Assembly: GCA_911728455.2 (NCBI GenBank) | Contig: OU452229.1 | Location: forward strand, 21,602,865 to 21,666,864 | Direction: 5' to 3' | DNA: 64,000 nucleotides | Source of the DNA: Marthasterias glacialis | Taxonomy: Eukaryota > Echinodermata > Asteroidea > Forcipulatida > Asteriidae | Part shown: positions 33,736-45,786 of the stretch, in pieces | Numbering within the stretch: position 1 is the stretch's first letter | Layout: each line of letters starts with the position of its first letter | The notes under the pieces: model-generated | The model's input: only the letters and a program-made list of their open reading frames with translations | What the model was told of the DNA's origin: nothing | The model's database searches: none | Made by a program: the position numbers and the translations under genes

Positions 33736-34474
33736 TATCTTGCCTGCCAGAAAGGCCCTGGAATGTACATGGTCACTCTTAGCAAACGAGGTTACATGCT
33801 CTGTTGTGAATCACCTGTATTTGGTACATTTATCTATGTGTTTGTTACTGTTACTCTTGCCCCACTTTTGTGGAAGTATAGTCAGGGTTTTCCCTATGCG
33901 CAATAGAAAACTAAAAAGTACATTGTACATGTATGCCAAAAGGGCATTTAATACATTTAAGCCCCTTTAACAAATGTTGACAAAATCAACAAATTTCATC
34001 TAAAATGCTAAAAAAAACAATATAATGTAAAAAATTTTGTGGTCACCATTTTGTCTTTGGATGATTTCCCCCCCCCCAAACAAAAAAAACAAAAACAAAA
34101 ACACTCCAAAGTTTACAAACAAATAAATGGGGAAAACCCTGATTTTTTTTGTACAAGTGTATGTGTTATATTTTGTATTTAATTTTTTTTTAACTGCACA
34201 TTTGTTGGTCAGTGGCATGATTATGTGTTTGACCCCCCCCCCTCTACTGCCCCCCCCCCAAAAAAAGGAAATAATATGTGTAATTTCTGTACAAGAATTT
34301 CCAAGAAAGTTGTGGTGTAAGGTACTTATTAATGGAGTTCTTACATCCATTTCGGTCAGTATCAGGCATTCATGCTGGAACTTTGGATAAATACGAATAG
34401 TTAGAATTAAAATCAGCTCACTATTCAGACATTCAACAACAGTACATCTTGTAATACACCCGTACATTTATCAG

Positions 34475-34837
34475 TTAAAACCCCAGCTCAACATTGGTCA
34501 GAAGAAAAACATAAGTGTTCATAGATTTACATGTACCTTGCATGGTATAAAGATAATGATGGTAGAAAACTGTCCTTGAAATATTGCTGCCTGAAGTATT
34601 ATCATTTTTTAATAACACTTGCAATAAGATCCAAAATTAGTTTTGTTTCAGTGAGACGAAAACCCTGCCTATAGGAATGCGTACAAAAATGAATGCATTT
34701 TTACCGTTTTCTCGCAAATGAAACAACGAAATGAGCTGACCTTTTCACAGGTTGGTTTTATTACAAATATCTTGATTTGTGCATAGAATGGAAGCATTTA
34801 CATTCAGGCAACCAATGTTGAGCTGGGAGTGTGGTTT
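34475..34837. mobile_element. TTAA-flanked MITE family A copy
   Basis: Begins TTAAAACCCCAGCTCAACAT and ends with ACCAATGTTGAGCTGGGAGT, which has drifted. The central region reads TTTCAGTGAGACGAAAAC. The middle also holds the conserved GAATGCATTTTTACCGTTTT segment found in all copies. Confidence 0.75.
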
Positions 34838-36945
34838 GGAAAAGAGGCATAGAGACCAGTGACTCATAACACATGTAACTTCATCACCGCCATCAAACCA
34901 AACCTCTCTTTCCCTTTGCATCAACTTCCTAAAGTCACATCCTGGCATAGGTAGGCACGGAGTAAGCCAGATGAGTGATAAGTTCCGACCCTGTGTTGGA
35001 TGCCAATGCCCTTCTTGCACTCATGTTTCATTTCCTTGTCAAAGTCTGTTTTATGTATTGTACAAGAACAATTTAGGTCCTACATCTCAGTTTGCAGCGG
35101 ATTTTTTTAACACCCATTACCAAAGTCTTGCTAGCACCTCATCACAATGATTTTCCTAGTGTCTTTTTTTTGTTGTCTTCTAAATTCTTGGAGTCTTTCT
35201 CAGACGATAACAAACCCATGTTCTGGAATGATCTTTCATAATGAGAAAAAAAAAAAAAAACATTTTCACATGAATGATAGAGTCATGAATTGTTTATGGA
35301 CAACCTTCAATCCTCGGTGGAGGCAGTCGGCCTTGCTACATGTACGTGTACCCAGCCAGCTGTGGCCAAAAATCCGACTGTAACGCTGGCAGCCAGTTAT
35401 CACTAATTAGTTATCACTAACATGACTGACAGTAAATTTTGAAACAAGGAAATATCCAATATTTAAAATTCATTGCTTGTTTGGATATTGCTAGTATTTT
35501 TGACACTGAACTAGAAAAAAAAAGTGTCCGTTTCAAGATGTGTGAATTCCGTTTTTAATTCCATCCATACCCTAACCATAGAAAATCATTAGTATTTGAA
35601 AAAAAAATAACACTTCAGTTCGAACAACGATCTACAAACAAACTAATAAAAATATACTGGCATTTGTTTACCCAAAAAAAATACAAAAAAAAAAAACATT
35701 GGTTGAGTCGTTTATCACATCCGATAAGACAAGCACATTGTATCAACAACAGCCCTGAAGAAACAAAACAAACAAATAATAATTAATAAGTAACTCTATT
35801 CCTCAATTTGTCGCTAAATCTTCACTGCCTTTGAAAATCAAAAATTAATTTATTTAAATGTGTAAACAAATTTGTAATTAAAAATACTTTAAGGTTAGGT
35901 TTATTATTTATGTTCAGAATAAGCTTAGTACAGAAGTATCAACACCAAGCAAAAGACTTGGTTATTTACAGCCACAGATAGCTTTTTACTTTAGATACTA
36001 AATAATTATTCCCTATTTTTATATTTCCTACCCAAACAGAATGGGTGGACTTTAAGTCTAGTAAATGTTTTCAAATGTTAAAATAAAAAAAACTGTCACG
36101 GTGCCTGACACAAAACAGTTCACTAGTTCAGAAGATTGAATAAACACAAACTGTGTAAACCTGCTAGTGCTAGTTAATATTTTAAACAAATACCACAGTT
36201 ATGTCCGATTCAAGGATTTATTTGTATGTCTGGGTGTGTACCTGATTAGAAGGGCCTAGGAAGCGTTCATTACTAATCCCTTCTGCAAGCTGCTAACCGC
36301 ATCGCCATCAACATTCAAAGTTTAAGGTCGTTGTGTCAAATCGAAATGCGGACGGTTTTTCGTCAGAAGGGCATCTGGGTGTCCCTGTGTTGAACTTTGA
36401 CAGCGACATTTTTTCCGTTTCCTCGAAAGCAACTAGGAAGACGTGTCTTTCAAGTTGGACGCGCTGCTAACCTGCCTCAAAAATTCATGCTAATAAAAAA
36501 CTACAAAGGCCCCATTCCATTGTATGGTCCTGCTTCAAGTGGTGTACAGACTTTTCAATCAGCGGTCCTTTATTTTAAGAAATATTTTAAGAGCTCTTCA
36601 GATGTTCTCCCTAAAGTATTGAGGAGACGTTGTTTGCTCTCCTCCAAACTAAACTTCACACATTAGTCTCAAAAGTGAAATTGAAACATGATTTTATAAA
36701 ATCCGACTGTTCATGATCTTTAATTTAAAAAAATTAAAGCACCTCTGACAATATGCACAAACTAGAATTGGCTTGGCGGATTGTTATTTTTGTTACATGA
36801 TCAAAGAAACTAAATGACACATCGGTAGTTCATGTCCTGAATAAAAGTTGCTTTTGCCATTTTTAATTATTATTTTTTCTAATTTATTCTATTTTAAATT
36901 TTAATCGGTCAAGCTCAAGGAGTGCCAAGGGGTTCGATTGAACTC

Positions 36946-37058
36946 ACATCAATGTCATATGGGTGTCAATGGGTGTCACATAGGTGCAATGTGTGTGTGT
37001 CATATGGGTGTAAGTGGGTGTCATGTAGGTGTCACATGTGTGTCATGTGCAAGTAGGT
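36946..37058 (+). repeat. Degenerate GGTGTCATATGG minisatellite
   Basis: About eight imperfect units of 11-16 bases built from GGTGTCAYATGG and GGGTGTCAATGG. Confidence 0.6.
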
Positions 37059-37412
37059 GCTGGGTACCATCAATCTTGAGGTTCTATTTCTTTGAAATGA
37101 CAGAGCTATGCGCCCAGAGCAATTGATCAGTCGAACCAAGTGCAACACAGTCTTACCTTCATCAATGTGTGTCTTGCTTAGTGCACACTGTACATTATTT
37201 GTCATACAGTAAAAACATTTACACTGTCCATTAAGTACATGTATCTGAACCAACCTTGAACTAGAGGCTGGAAGTAAACCTGAAAAGTAAACACGTCTTC
37301 TGCTGGTGGGTGGGAACAACCCTTTGGACCACACCTTGGTCAAAACGTTAAAAAACTAAACCAAGGCTTTTTTAAAAGAGATCATAAAATGATGATACTA
37401 TTAGACTTCTGG

Positions 37413-37631
37413 TTAAAGGGGCTGCGTGGTCATGATCATGATTATAGCAGGCCTGTGGCAGTGCATGGAAAGATGAACTCTCACCCAGATACTGCACACG
37501 CGCGCATTTGCGGTCAAATCACAAAGGGTGCCGGCTTTGTCAAACTGTGATGCGACCGCTGGCGCGCACAAGCGCGTAGTAACTGGGTTATTCCATTTAC
37601 TGCTATAATCATGATGACACAGCCCCTTTAA
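37413..37631. mobile_element. TTAA-flanked MITE family F, full copy
   Basis: Ends TTAAAGGGGCTGCGTGGTCA and its inverse TGACACAGCCCCTTTAA are both at TTAA. Inner arms contain ATCATGATTATAGCAG and CTGCTATAATCATGAT. The middle is CpG-rich (CACGCGCGC, GGCGCGCAC). An internally deleted copy is at 43388-43479. Confidence 0.7.
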
Positions 37632-39027
37632 TGTGCAAGACACAGAATATTTGCTCAACTTTGAACATACAGTTGATGCATGTGTTTCTCATTGAACGTA
37701 CAGTTGATGCAGTGATGCATATTCATACTTTGAGTGATCATGTGTTGATGGCGAGGCCCTGTGATTGGCCTCTGCTAATGAACAATGAATGGCGCATCAC
37801 TTCAACGCAAGCCTTTTAAAGCTAAGCATGGTTGAGGGCGCACTCATAGAGCTAACACTCCTGTAGCTTATTTCACATTTTGTAAAGCAGAAAAAGTGAG
37901 CTCAGCAATAATTTTTGCTAACCGCCATGCACACGTCGTATAAAAACAAATTTATATTTATAGAAGCCTTGAAATTTGATAGACATTTACTATTATTGAG
38001 ATTTATGAAGAAACGGCATTGTCAATTATCTGGTAAAAACAACTGACTAAGGGTCCTATTGATTTGCTAACTCTATCAATCAGAAATTGAAAATTTATTC
38101 TTTATCATACTTTCTACACTTCAACAAAAAAGTACATTTAAAACCTGTTTTACTCTTGTACTGGAAAAAGAAGGACACTAGAGGGCCCATGAAATGTAAC
38201 TGTTTTTAATGCAATCCTTAGCAATGCACCTTTGTGTCCCATTTACCCTTATTGTCATCTTTCATTTTGCCATTTTCAAGGGTATTTGGGTGCCTTTTTG
38301 GTTTTTATGCTGATGCAAATTTCCATATTCATGAGCAAAAAGTGTGATCTCATATCAGGTAGAAACCTCAATTTTGCTGTAAGTTTAAACCCAAAAATGT
38401 TGACAGAATTCAGGATATTTCGCCGTCGTATACTTTCTTTTCTTTTGTGATTCGTTGCCATGTCAGTTCATGTCAGTAAGCCAATCCGCAAACTTTTCTC
38501 ACAAATGCTTTCAAGGAGCAAATTTTGAGGGCTCACAATTTCATGAATTTCAACAGAGAAAAACACAGTGTTTCCCTGAAATGACATCAGCAAAAGCGCC
38601 CTCACTTGTCTGGAAAAGCATAGAAAATCTTACATGTTTAAAGAAGTGCACTTTTCAATACAATTAAACCAGAAAGCGGTGTCAATTAGTTTTCATATAC
38701 TTAAATAGATTAGAAAGTAGCACAAAATATCTTCCACGAAATATTCACTTCAGGAGCCCTTTTAATTGATAAACTTGCCTTTCTGAATACTACTATTTGA
38801 TCAGAACCTTTTTTCAAGCAAACATGGATATGTTTCTTGACCCACAGTTAAAAACAATAGCTTTCTAATCTTCCATTTGCAATCTGTAAGCCCGTTAAAC
38901 ACATTCAGTGAAAGGATGTCACACGCAAAAAGCCAATCACATTCAGTAAAGGGATCACTAAACAGCAATTTAAGCAACTATTTCTGCTTAGCTAGCTACT
39001 CAAAACTTCACAGCTTAACAAAGAGTT

Positions 39028-39146
39028 AATCTACTTGTGCTTCCCCCTCCTCCTTCTATCCTCCCAAACGACCATCTCTTTTCTGGGAATGCGGCCGACG
39101 CCCACCACCACAAAACCCCCTTCTTTTTATAACCACGCCTCCAACC
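39028..39146 (-). CDS. Candidate minus-strand exon, unknown product
   Basis: On the minus strand, AGCTTCTTTTCCTACAG is a good acceptor. The phase-1 frame after it reads WRRGYKKKGVLWWW and then AFPEKRWSFGRIEGGGG to a TAA. The frame is short and very basic, and a second frame is also partly open, so coding status is doubtful. Confidence 0.2.
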
Positions 39147-40253
39147 TGTAGGAAAAGAAGCTAAAGTTGAACTTGTACCATGTGATGAGAAGGCAATGGT
39201 GTCAGGACGATCTCCCAACGACGGGGGGAAGGCTAGTGTTAGATTGGTATAGTGGTTCACGCATGGCTTTTTAACATGGTACTTATCGGACAAAATATGT
39301 AGGTAAGTCGCACGCCATTATTTTCACAAGTAATTGGTCTGGAATTTTGTACTTAACCTTCCTACTCTAGGTGCCGTTTTCCAAATAAGTTGATGCACCA
39401 TTTGAAGCCATTCACTATTGTGGTTTTGAAGGGTGAGATACTTGTGTACAGTGCTGATTCCCCAAGTGGTTTTGAATCGTAGGTTTAAAGCTGATACAAA
39501 GCCTTGTGAGGATCGTTCCAAATGGTAGTACAGCTGTGGTGAATCAATGGACCCACTATGCTATGAATGGTTTTGAATGGTAGTACAGCTCGATATCAAC
39601 ACTGTTCAAATGATAATACCATGTGTGTACAATGGTTTTGAATGGTCTAGCAGTAGGAGGGTTAATGGGGGAGGCCATTTCATGAGATTGATAAGTTCCA
39701 ATCTGAGAGCTCAATGATCATAAAGTTCACATCAGTATCATTTCTCTGAGGACCCCCACAAACTGCTCTTGCTTAAGTTTCGAGAGAACTTTGTCAAGGT
39801 CAAGATCAGGTCAAAGGTCGGCTGCCCCGCCCCCCCACCCCCCATGGTCTCCATGAAAGTTCAGGCCTGAAACAGCTAAAGAAATGACGTACAGAATTTA
39901 GTGCTATGATTTTGTATGTGTGTAGGTAGATGCAGTTGGTAGATGCAGTTACTAACATCGTGCATGCATTAATAACATGAATAATCTGACGTCTTCTACA
40001 TGTGCGCTAATGTACACAACTTTCTTGCCAAGAAAAACAAAAACACAAAAGCACGTTTTCATCGACTGCATTACAGTTTCTACTAAACCGAAACGACACG
40101 TAGACACATAACAATTTAACAACTTGACACGTTAATTGAAAGTGATGGCATTATGATACCTGCTTGTTGAGAAGAAATTCATTCCAATCCTGTATTTGAA
40201 GAATGTTAAAAATCACTTGTGAAAAGTGCTTCTTTGGCAAAAGTTGCATTGAA

Positions 40254-40345
40254 ACAGGTGGGTTTGATGGGGGGTGGGGGGCGGTGGTGAGTTGGATGGG
40301 GGATGGGGGGCGGTGGTGAGTTGGACGGGGGTGAGGGCGGATTTT
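40254..40345 (+). repeat. G-rich tandem duplication
   Basis: Two and a half copies of a unit of about 34 bases containing GGGGGGCGGTGGTGAGTTGG. Four or more G-runs per strand make quadruplex folding plausible. The Pro-rich frames on the opposite strand are translations of this repeat. Confidence 0.6.
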
Positions 40346-40561
40346 GTATGCGTAGGAAATAACAAGTGAATAACGTAGAGGTCTGAAATTTCATTTGCGA
40401 AGGGACACAACATTTTTCTCATTGCAAATGGCACTTCCATCAGACAAAAAGAACCTTCTCAAGGAATACCAAAGACCAAGTTAGAGGTAACTGACTCTGG
40501 GGTCTCGCCAGTTGTATGACTAAGTTAGTTTTGATAATGTCTGGTGTAATGACTTGCGTAG

Positions 40562-40845
40562 TCACAAGTGACTGCTCAAAATTGAATTCCTCAGACTATA
40601 GACAGTTGCTATGTCAGGGGTAAGCTTTTGCGCTGTTAAACGTAAGAGACGGCGAATGCCCATACACAATTCGGAATGAATGTGTAGGGTAAAATGGTAC
40701 CAGGCTTTGTCCGTCTGGAGGTTGCTATAGACCTTTCCATTGTTGATAAACAAACCGCACTGGTCGGCATGGACGGCCAAATGTAGCAAAGCATTCAAGT
40801 CTTGTTGACAGACGTTGTGACCAAATTCAGCGCTTTTGCAACTCT
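40562..40845 (-). CDS. Candidate minus-strand exon, unknown product
   Basis: On the minus strand an acceptor-like TTTCTTTAATTAG precedes a 94-codon open frame: SCKSAEFGHNVCQQDLNALL, then HLAVHADQCGLF, then helical sequence to a TGA. The amino-acid mix looks protein-like and includes four Cys and several helix-forming stretches. A GTATGG inside (after HIHSEL) could be a donor in phase with the exon at 39146. I do not recognise the family. Confidence 0.3.
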
Positions 40846-41068
40846 CTAATTAAAGAAAATACATCACATTATTGGTTGGCATGGTTTCCAAGAAATTTAG
40901 ATTTTTGATTTTTTAATATTTGTGTGACATTTTTGCAAACTGTGATAATCTGGTTTTGCTTTGCATTCATGGCTCCCTGTAGTTTTTCCGTCTTGCTTGG
41001 CAAAAACTCGGGCTGTGACCTGGTGACGTTGCAAAAGAAAGGTCCATACACTAATCCAACATCTCTTC

Positions 41069-41231
41069 CATGGTGGTTTTACACCACCGCAGCTATGGCC
41101 GCCGCACGCGTGCATTAACGCACACTCACTGTGAATACTCCATGCGGATTGGTACATGCGGCAGCTGACATGCTATTGTCTCGTTGCGCGCGCGTGCGGC
41201 GGCCATAGTTGTGGTCGTGTAAACCACCATG
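41069..41231. repeat. CpG-rich inverted-repeat element
   Basis: Ends CATGGTGGTTTTACACCACC and, reversed, CATGGTGGTTTACACGACCA. The arms continue through CTATGGCCGCCGCACGCG for about 45 bases. The CpG-dense arms stand out in AT-rich surroundings. Confidence 0.7.
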
Positions 41232-41499
41232 AACTAGCAGTGCTCTGATTTGTGTATAGATACAAAAGCTTGCCCCTAACCATGTGACGTACATGTAGCA
41301 ACACTATCATCAGTCTGGGGAATCCCATCCGAGCATTCACTCGTGACAAATCAAGTCATTTTGCCAGAAATAATTCATCTGACCCAAAAAATGGCTGATT
41401 GACTCCCAGGGCTGGGCACAATTAATTGATGACAATACAGTTGCATGTCTAAGGTAGCTTTAATCGAACTTGTTATCGCAAAGTAAATAATGTTGACAA

Positions 41500-41646
41500 A
41501 TTTAGAATCATTTTTAATGGATGTAAATGCAGTGCCAGATGACAGAGCTGTAAAAATTCTCAGCTGCAAAATGCCTCGCTCAGTCACCGCAACATCTGGC
41601 AAGGCATTGTGTCCAAGCAAGCCGTCGCTTTTCTTATCTCCTAACT
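41500..41646 (-). CDS. Candidate minus-strand exon, unknown product
   Basis: After TTCCTCAGTTAG on the minus strand an open frame reads DKKSDGLLGHNALPDVAVTE, then RGILQLRIFTALSSGTAF. Later codons become AT-rich, so the exon should end near 41500, but no clear donor in a phase matching 40845 was found. Coding status is uncertain. Confidence 0.25.
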
Positions 41647-42159
41647 GAGGAATTTCATTATTAATTCATACTTAATCTTGCATGGATCATACTTGATGCT
41701 TAACACAAATAGCCCCGGCTTTAATTATTAAAAAATAATATCATTGATAACTACACCTATCAATACTATAAGCCTAACTCTTCTTGTGTTGTAAGCAACA
41801 ATTTGCTTAGCAAGATCATTCCTAAGCACAAAAAAAACAAAGCATCGTCCTCCCTGGCCATCCAACTAAATAAATGAATAGGCCATGTGGCATTCCACAC
41901 TGTGGATAAACTTGGATCTATTCAATTTAGAGCCCAGATTTGGGGGGGGGGGACAATTCCAAAAGGCCAAAGTGCTTGTAGCTTAAAAAGTTTACCGGAC
42001 CAGGAATGTTTTTACACAAGACCAGAATTGTAACGAGAAAAACAATCCATACACAGGCGACATTTTCATCTGATCAAGCTTATGTCCTTGTTTTTCACCT
42101 CACACTCATGCCATTGAAAATTGAAAAACACTGTACAAAGTCTCGTAAAGATTGGAATT

Positions 42160-42198
<39 letters not shown>

Positions 42199-44543
42199 TC
42201 CAAGTTGCATGCCTGTATACAACAGTTTAACATTTTAACTGTTTTTTTTTTTAATCATACTCAAAATCAACATCATTTTTTTAACTGTATTTTTTTTTTA
42301 ATTAAAGACAGTGAATTGAAAAAACACCTGGACTTGTCCGGTCGTGAGTTTACTGGCCTGGTGCTAAAACCACTGGCCTCAGGCCTGTGGCCCAGTGTAC
42401 ATTTGTATTACTGGTTCAATGCTTGCATGTTCGCAAGTGAATTTCTGGGTTTGCAGTCTTAGTGTTGGATCATGACTGAAAATATATTTTACAAACTAAG
42501 TACACGATTGATTATTCTTGGCTAAATTTTAATTGAATCTTGAAGCTTACTGCAGGCATGTGATTTTTCCTGATTTCAGGATTTTCACAAAAGTCTCCTT
42601 GAGCCTTCAAATTTTCTTCAAAGAAGTAAAGCAGTCACCAAAGGGAGAAAGGAAATAGTCCACATTGTGTCCAAACCTGTAGTTTTGTATTTTCTGGTGA
42701 TGCACAGAGTCTGTAAACCTGAATTGTAACATCTGGGAGGTTGAGGGTCAAGAATTGGTGGGAATCCAGGCCCATTAGCCAATTTCAGAATTATTTTCAA
42801 ATTCATAAAATCTCATCCCTGTTATTGATTATTAAACTCATAGGGCCTACCAGTACCAATCCTACAGAGAAATATTTCTAATCTGGAATACTGCCAAAAG
42901 TTTCTCAATTTTTAAGAAAGTACATTTGGAGAGTGACACCTTAAACCGCTGATGCTATATTTTGTTGCCACATTAGCCCAATGCACAAGCGCCATCTTAA
43001 CCGCAATGCATCTTGGGAAACAAGTTGTCAAGATGGATGCCGTGCTGTAGTTTACATAACTATGCCAGGGTTTACGTGTTGTTTACCGCATTGCTTCAAA
43101 ATCAGCGTGTCATGGTGGTTGCCGACGTTGTTTGGACTCGGATTTCACCCAGAATCCTTTGCGCGCCGGTCTTTTCTGGTCATGCGCACTGGGACATGCA
43201 TATGGGCTATTGAAATGAGCCAACAAAGTTTGCAAAATTACTGACGAAAACTAAACTGATTGTTGTTGCTTTCACAAGAACGATGACCACAAAATTTTGA
43301 TTACAATTTTTCAGAACTTTCAGTTTTATGTTTGGTTTTTTTTTTTAAATCTCAAGGGTGTACACCCACTGTCCATTTAGTTTCCTCTTAAAGGGGCTGT
43401 AAAGAGACTCTGTGAGAGTTCATCTTTCCATGCACAGCCACAGGCCTGCTATAATCATGACGACACAGTGCCTTTATTATACTAGCTCACAAAAGATAAA
43501 CTTTCACGTCGGATTAAAACATGCACTCATACTTTTAACACTTGTTCTATACTATCGCTTTCTATACTACCCAAGTCAGTATTGTAACAACATTTTTTTT
43601 TCACAGTGATTTTGTTTTCACTTTTGATTTGTCATACTTCCGTTTCTGTAATTCTTTGTGGAAAGCATTCTTGGTATCTACCTTTAAAGATTGCTTGATT
43701 GTTGCATGCTGAGATTATGTCCTAAAAAAGGGAACTGGCTGTAGGTTTTGCAAGTCCTGCTCAAATTCCAACATTTTAAATTGCACAATTTTGTTTCCTT
43801 TACACAGTTAGACAATGTATAAGTGGAAAATCAAAGTTCCCAAAACTGTTGGAACATGCGGGAGACGTTTACAGTCTGTTCCGAACTGCTTCCCAACCAA
43901 CATGACCTGGGGTAAATGCCAGTGTTGTCGTCTCAAGACTGGTCTTGGTCTCGGAGCAAAGGTCCCTTATTATTGGTATCAGTATCTATTGTTGCTATTG
44001 CGAACAGGGTACCTGACTTCGATGTCGACAACATGATAAAAGCCTATCGTGAGATTTCTGGTACACTTGGACATTTCCGACTTCAATCGCTTACAGAGAG
44101 ATGTTTATTGTCGTAGAATGAAATAGATTTTATTTGTTACAATCACTGTGTTGTTTTTTTTTGTGTTTTTTTTAAGACGCATTTTACTTTTGTTGTGCCA
44201 CTGCATGCTGAATTTCCAGTCAGTTTCTTGAGTTGAGTTTGATTTAACCATCAAAAATACTTGTATTATAGCATTTTTAGTTTTATTTCATAGACCTGTG
44301 CCCTATTGCAATATTTCTTTGTTTCCAACGTCAAAATAATTGTTAACTTCACGCCTTTCCCATCCTGTATTTGCTAGACTATCACCTCTCCCCCCCCCCC
44401 CCACCACCACCACCACCACAAACGATGTCTCTTCAGCTGATTAAATATTTGACCTCTGGTTGACCTTTTTTCAAAGGTTGTGTACACTCCCAACTGGGGT
44501 AAACCCAATTGGTTGTAACCGAATTGGAGTATCAGTGAGGATG
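41647..44543. other. Repeat-poor AT-rich stretch
   Basis: Contains long T homopolymers (42165-42195, 42241-42300) and the deleted family F MITE (43388-43479). Short frames at 43815-44116 have no supporting splice sites or motifs. Confidence 0.35.
43388..43479. mobile_element. TTAA MITE family F, internally deleted copy
   Basis: Begins TTAAAGGGGCTG and ends GCTATAATCATGACGACACA followed by GTGCCTTTA. It shares GAGTTCATCTTTCCATGCAC with the inverse of the 37413 copy but lacks its CpG-rich middle. Confidence 0.65.
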
Positions 44544-44672
44544 TCAATGGCTAGCCTTTTGTTCAAGGCCCTCGTGGCTTAGCCAGCTATATAGCCGCGG
44601 AGACCGATACAAGTCAGCGCGCACGATCGATCGGCGAAGCCACAAAGGCCTTGAAGAAAGGCTAGTCAATTG
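44544..44672. repeat. Inverted-repeat hairpin
   Basis: TCAATGGCTAGCCTTTTGTT and its inverse-like partner AAAGGCTAGTCAATTG enclose about 90 bases; inner pairing is CAAGGCC/GGCCTTG and GTGGCTT/AAGCCAC. The centre is CpG-rich (GCGCGCACGATCGATCGGCG). Confidence 0.6.
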
Positions 44673-44965
44673 CCTGCAGTTGGGAAAAAAAAAAACTTTG
44701 GGTTTGTACATGTAATTACCCCAGACCTTTATTCAAAGTGAGCTGTCATCAACAACAAAATAAAAAAAGTCCATTTCAAAATGGGTCACTTGCTAAGAAT
44801 CTGATCAATGTTCTTTGTTTTCTTGAAAATGCTTGAATAGACGTTACAAACTGCAAGTTAACAGGAGTGTGATCAAATATGTACCATCCCTTAAAATTTG
44901 CATCATTGTTATCTTCATTGACATTGTGCTAACTTTTTTTTTATTATATCTTGATTTACCTGCAG

Positions 44966-45003
44966 TAGAGGAGGCAAGCCAGCCGCAGGCTGAGTTGAGG
45001 TGA
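44966..45003 (+). CDS. LYSMD1/2: Possible LYSMD1/2 last exon
   Basis: After TTGATTTACCTGCAG, a phase-1 exon would complete the Val codon and add EEASQPQAELR and TGA. Phase agrees with exon 4, and AATAAA occurs downstream near 45413. The 12.8-kb intron and the very short coding part make this tentative; the read-through stop at 32287 is the alternative. Confidence 0.3.
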
Positions 45004-45786
45004 TGCAACAGCGCCCTCTGTTGACAAGGACAACTTACTCTGCGGCAATGAGTCAACATTTATTTCTCAAACGAAAGGTCAAAGGTGAATGCTGTTCTTT
45101 TAGAAGTTCTTTGTTTTCTTCTTTACTCCAACCAAAGTTGAAAATTGACTAAGTAGAGAAGTTAATCCAAAGACTATTATCGTGTTGTTACCATCTATGT
45201 CTTGAACCCTGTGTGCAATAGTGATTATGAAGAGTGACTCTCTTCATATCAAAATAGGGCCAGACTAGTATTTCCCCCCACAGCCTGAATTTGATACCAT
45301 TGAATTGAATGGGACCAAGAAAAACAAAACAAAATGGAAGCAAGGTTATGAAAGTCCATAAAGGAATGATACAAAGTTGGTAACGACTTCATTCAGCGCC
45401 TACAACACCAACAATAAACGTGAAATTCTAAAAACTATCGAAAAAAAATGTGTGGCAAGACTCCAAAAACTCAAGAAAAAAATTTCGTTGTTGTATACCA
45501 ACACACATCTAAAACTCTCATTCTCTACTTTCTGTGAAGAAGAGCTTGCAACACCATGTAGTTTTGTGAAATCTTTTTGGGGCATATCTGGTCAGTTTTT
45601 GTGATCTTCCTAAAAACCAGTGCTGTACCTCTCATCCAAAATTTGCAAGCATGTTGTTTTTGTTTTCCTTTCAATTTCGGTTTTATTTTTGGGATTTTCA
45701 GTCATCTGTTAATATTAGATTCTAGTTCTTCAGTTTTTTTTTACGTTTTAGCGACTATAGGACCATGCAAGATCGCTTCTGGAAGA

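Larger units (their letters stand above)
32291..37412. other. Putative LYSMD intron 4 or 3' flank, first part
   Basis: No exon can be supported. Contents are T/A-rich tracts, repeat E copy 2 (33452-33735), a family A MITE (34475-34837) and a GGTGTCATATGG-type degenerate minisatellite at 36946-37058. Confidence 0.4.
37632..41068. other. Stretch with weak minus-strand coding candidates
   Basis: AT-rich with few repeats. A 34-base G-rich duplication lies at 40254-40345. Two candidate minus-strand exons are listed separately at 39028-39146 and 40562-40845. The rest shows nothing I can name. Confidence 0.3.

Noticed and set aside
36946..37058. CRISPR-like array
   Set aside because: Degenerate short units without uniform spacers, in an animal genome; a minisatellite.
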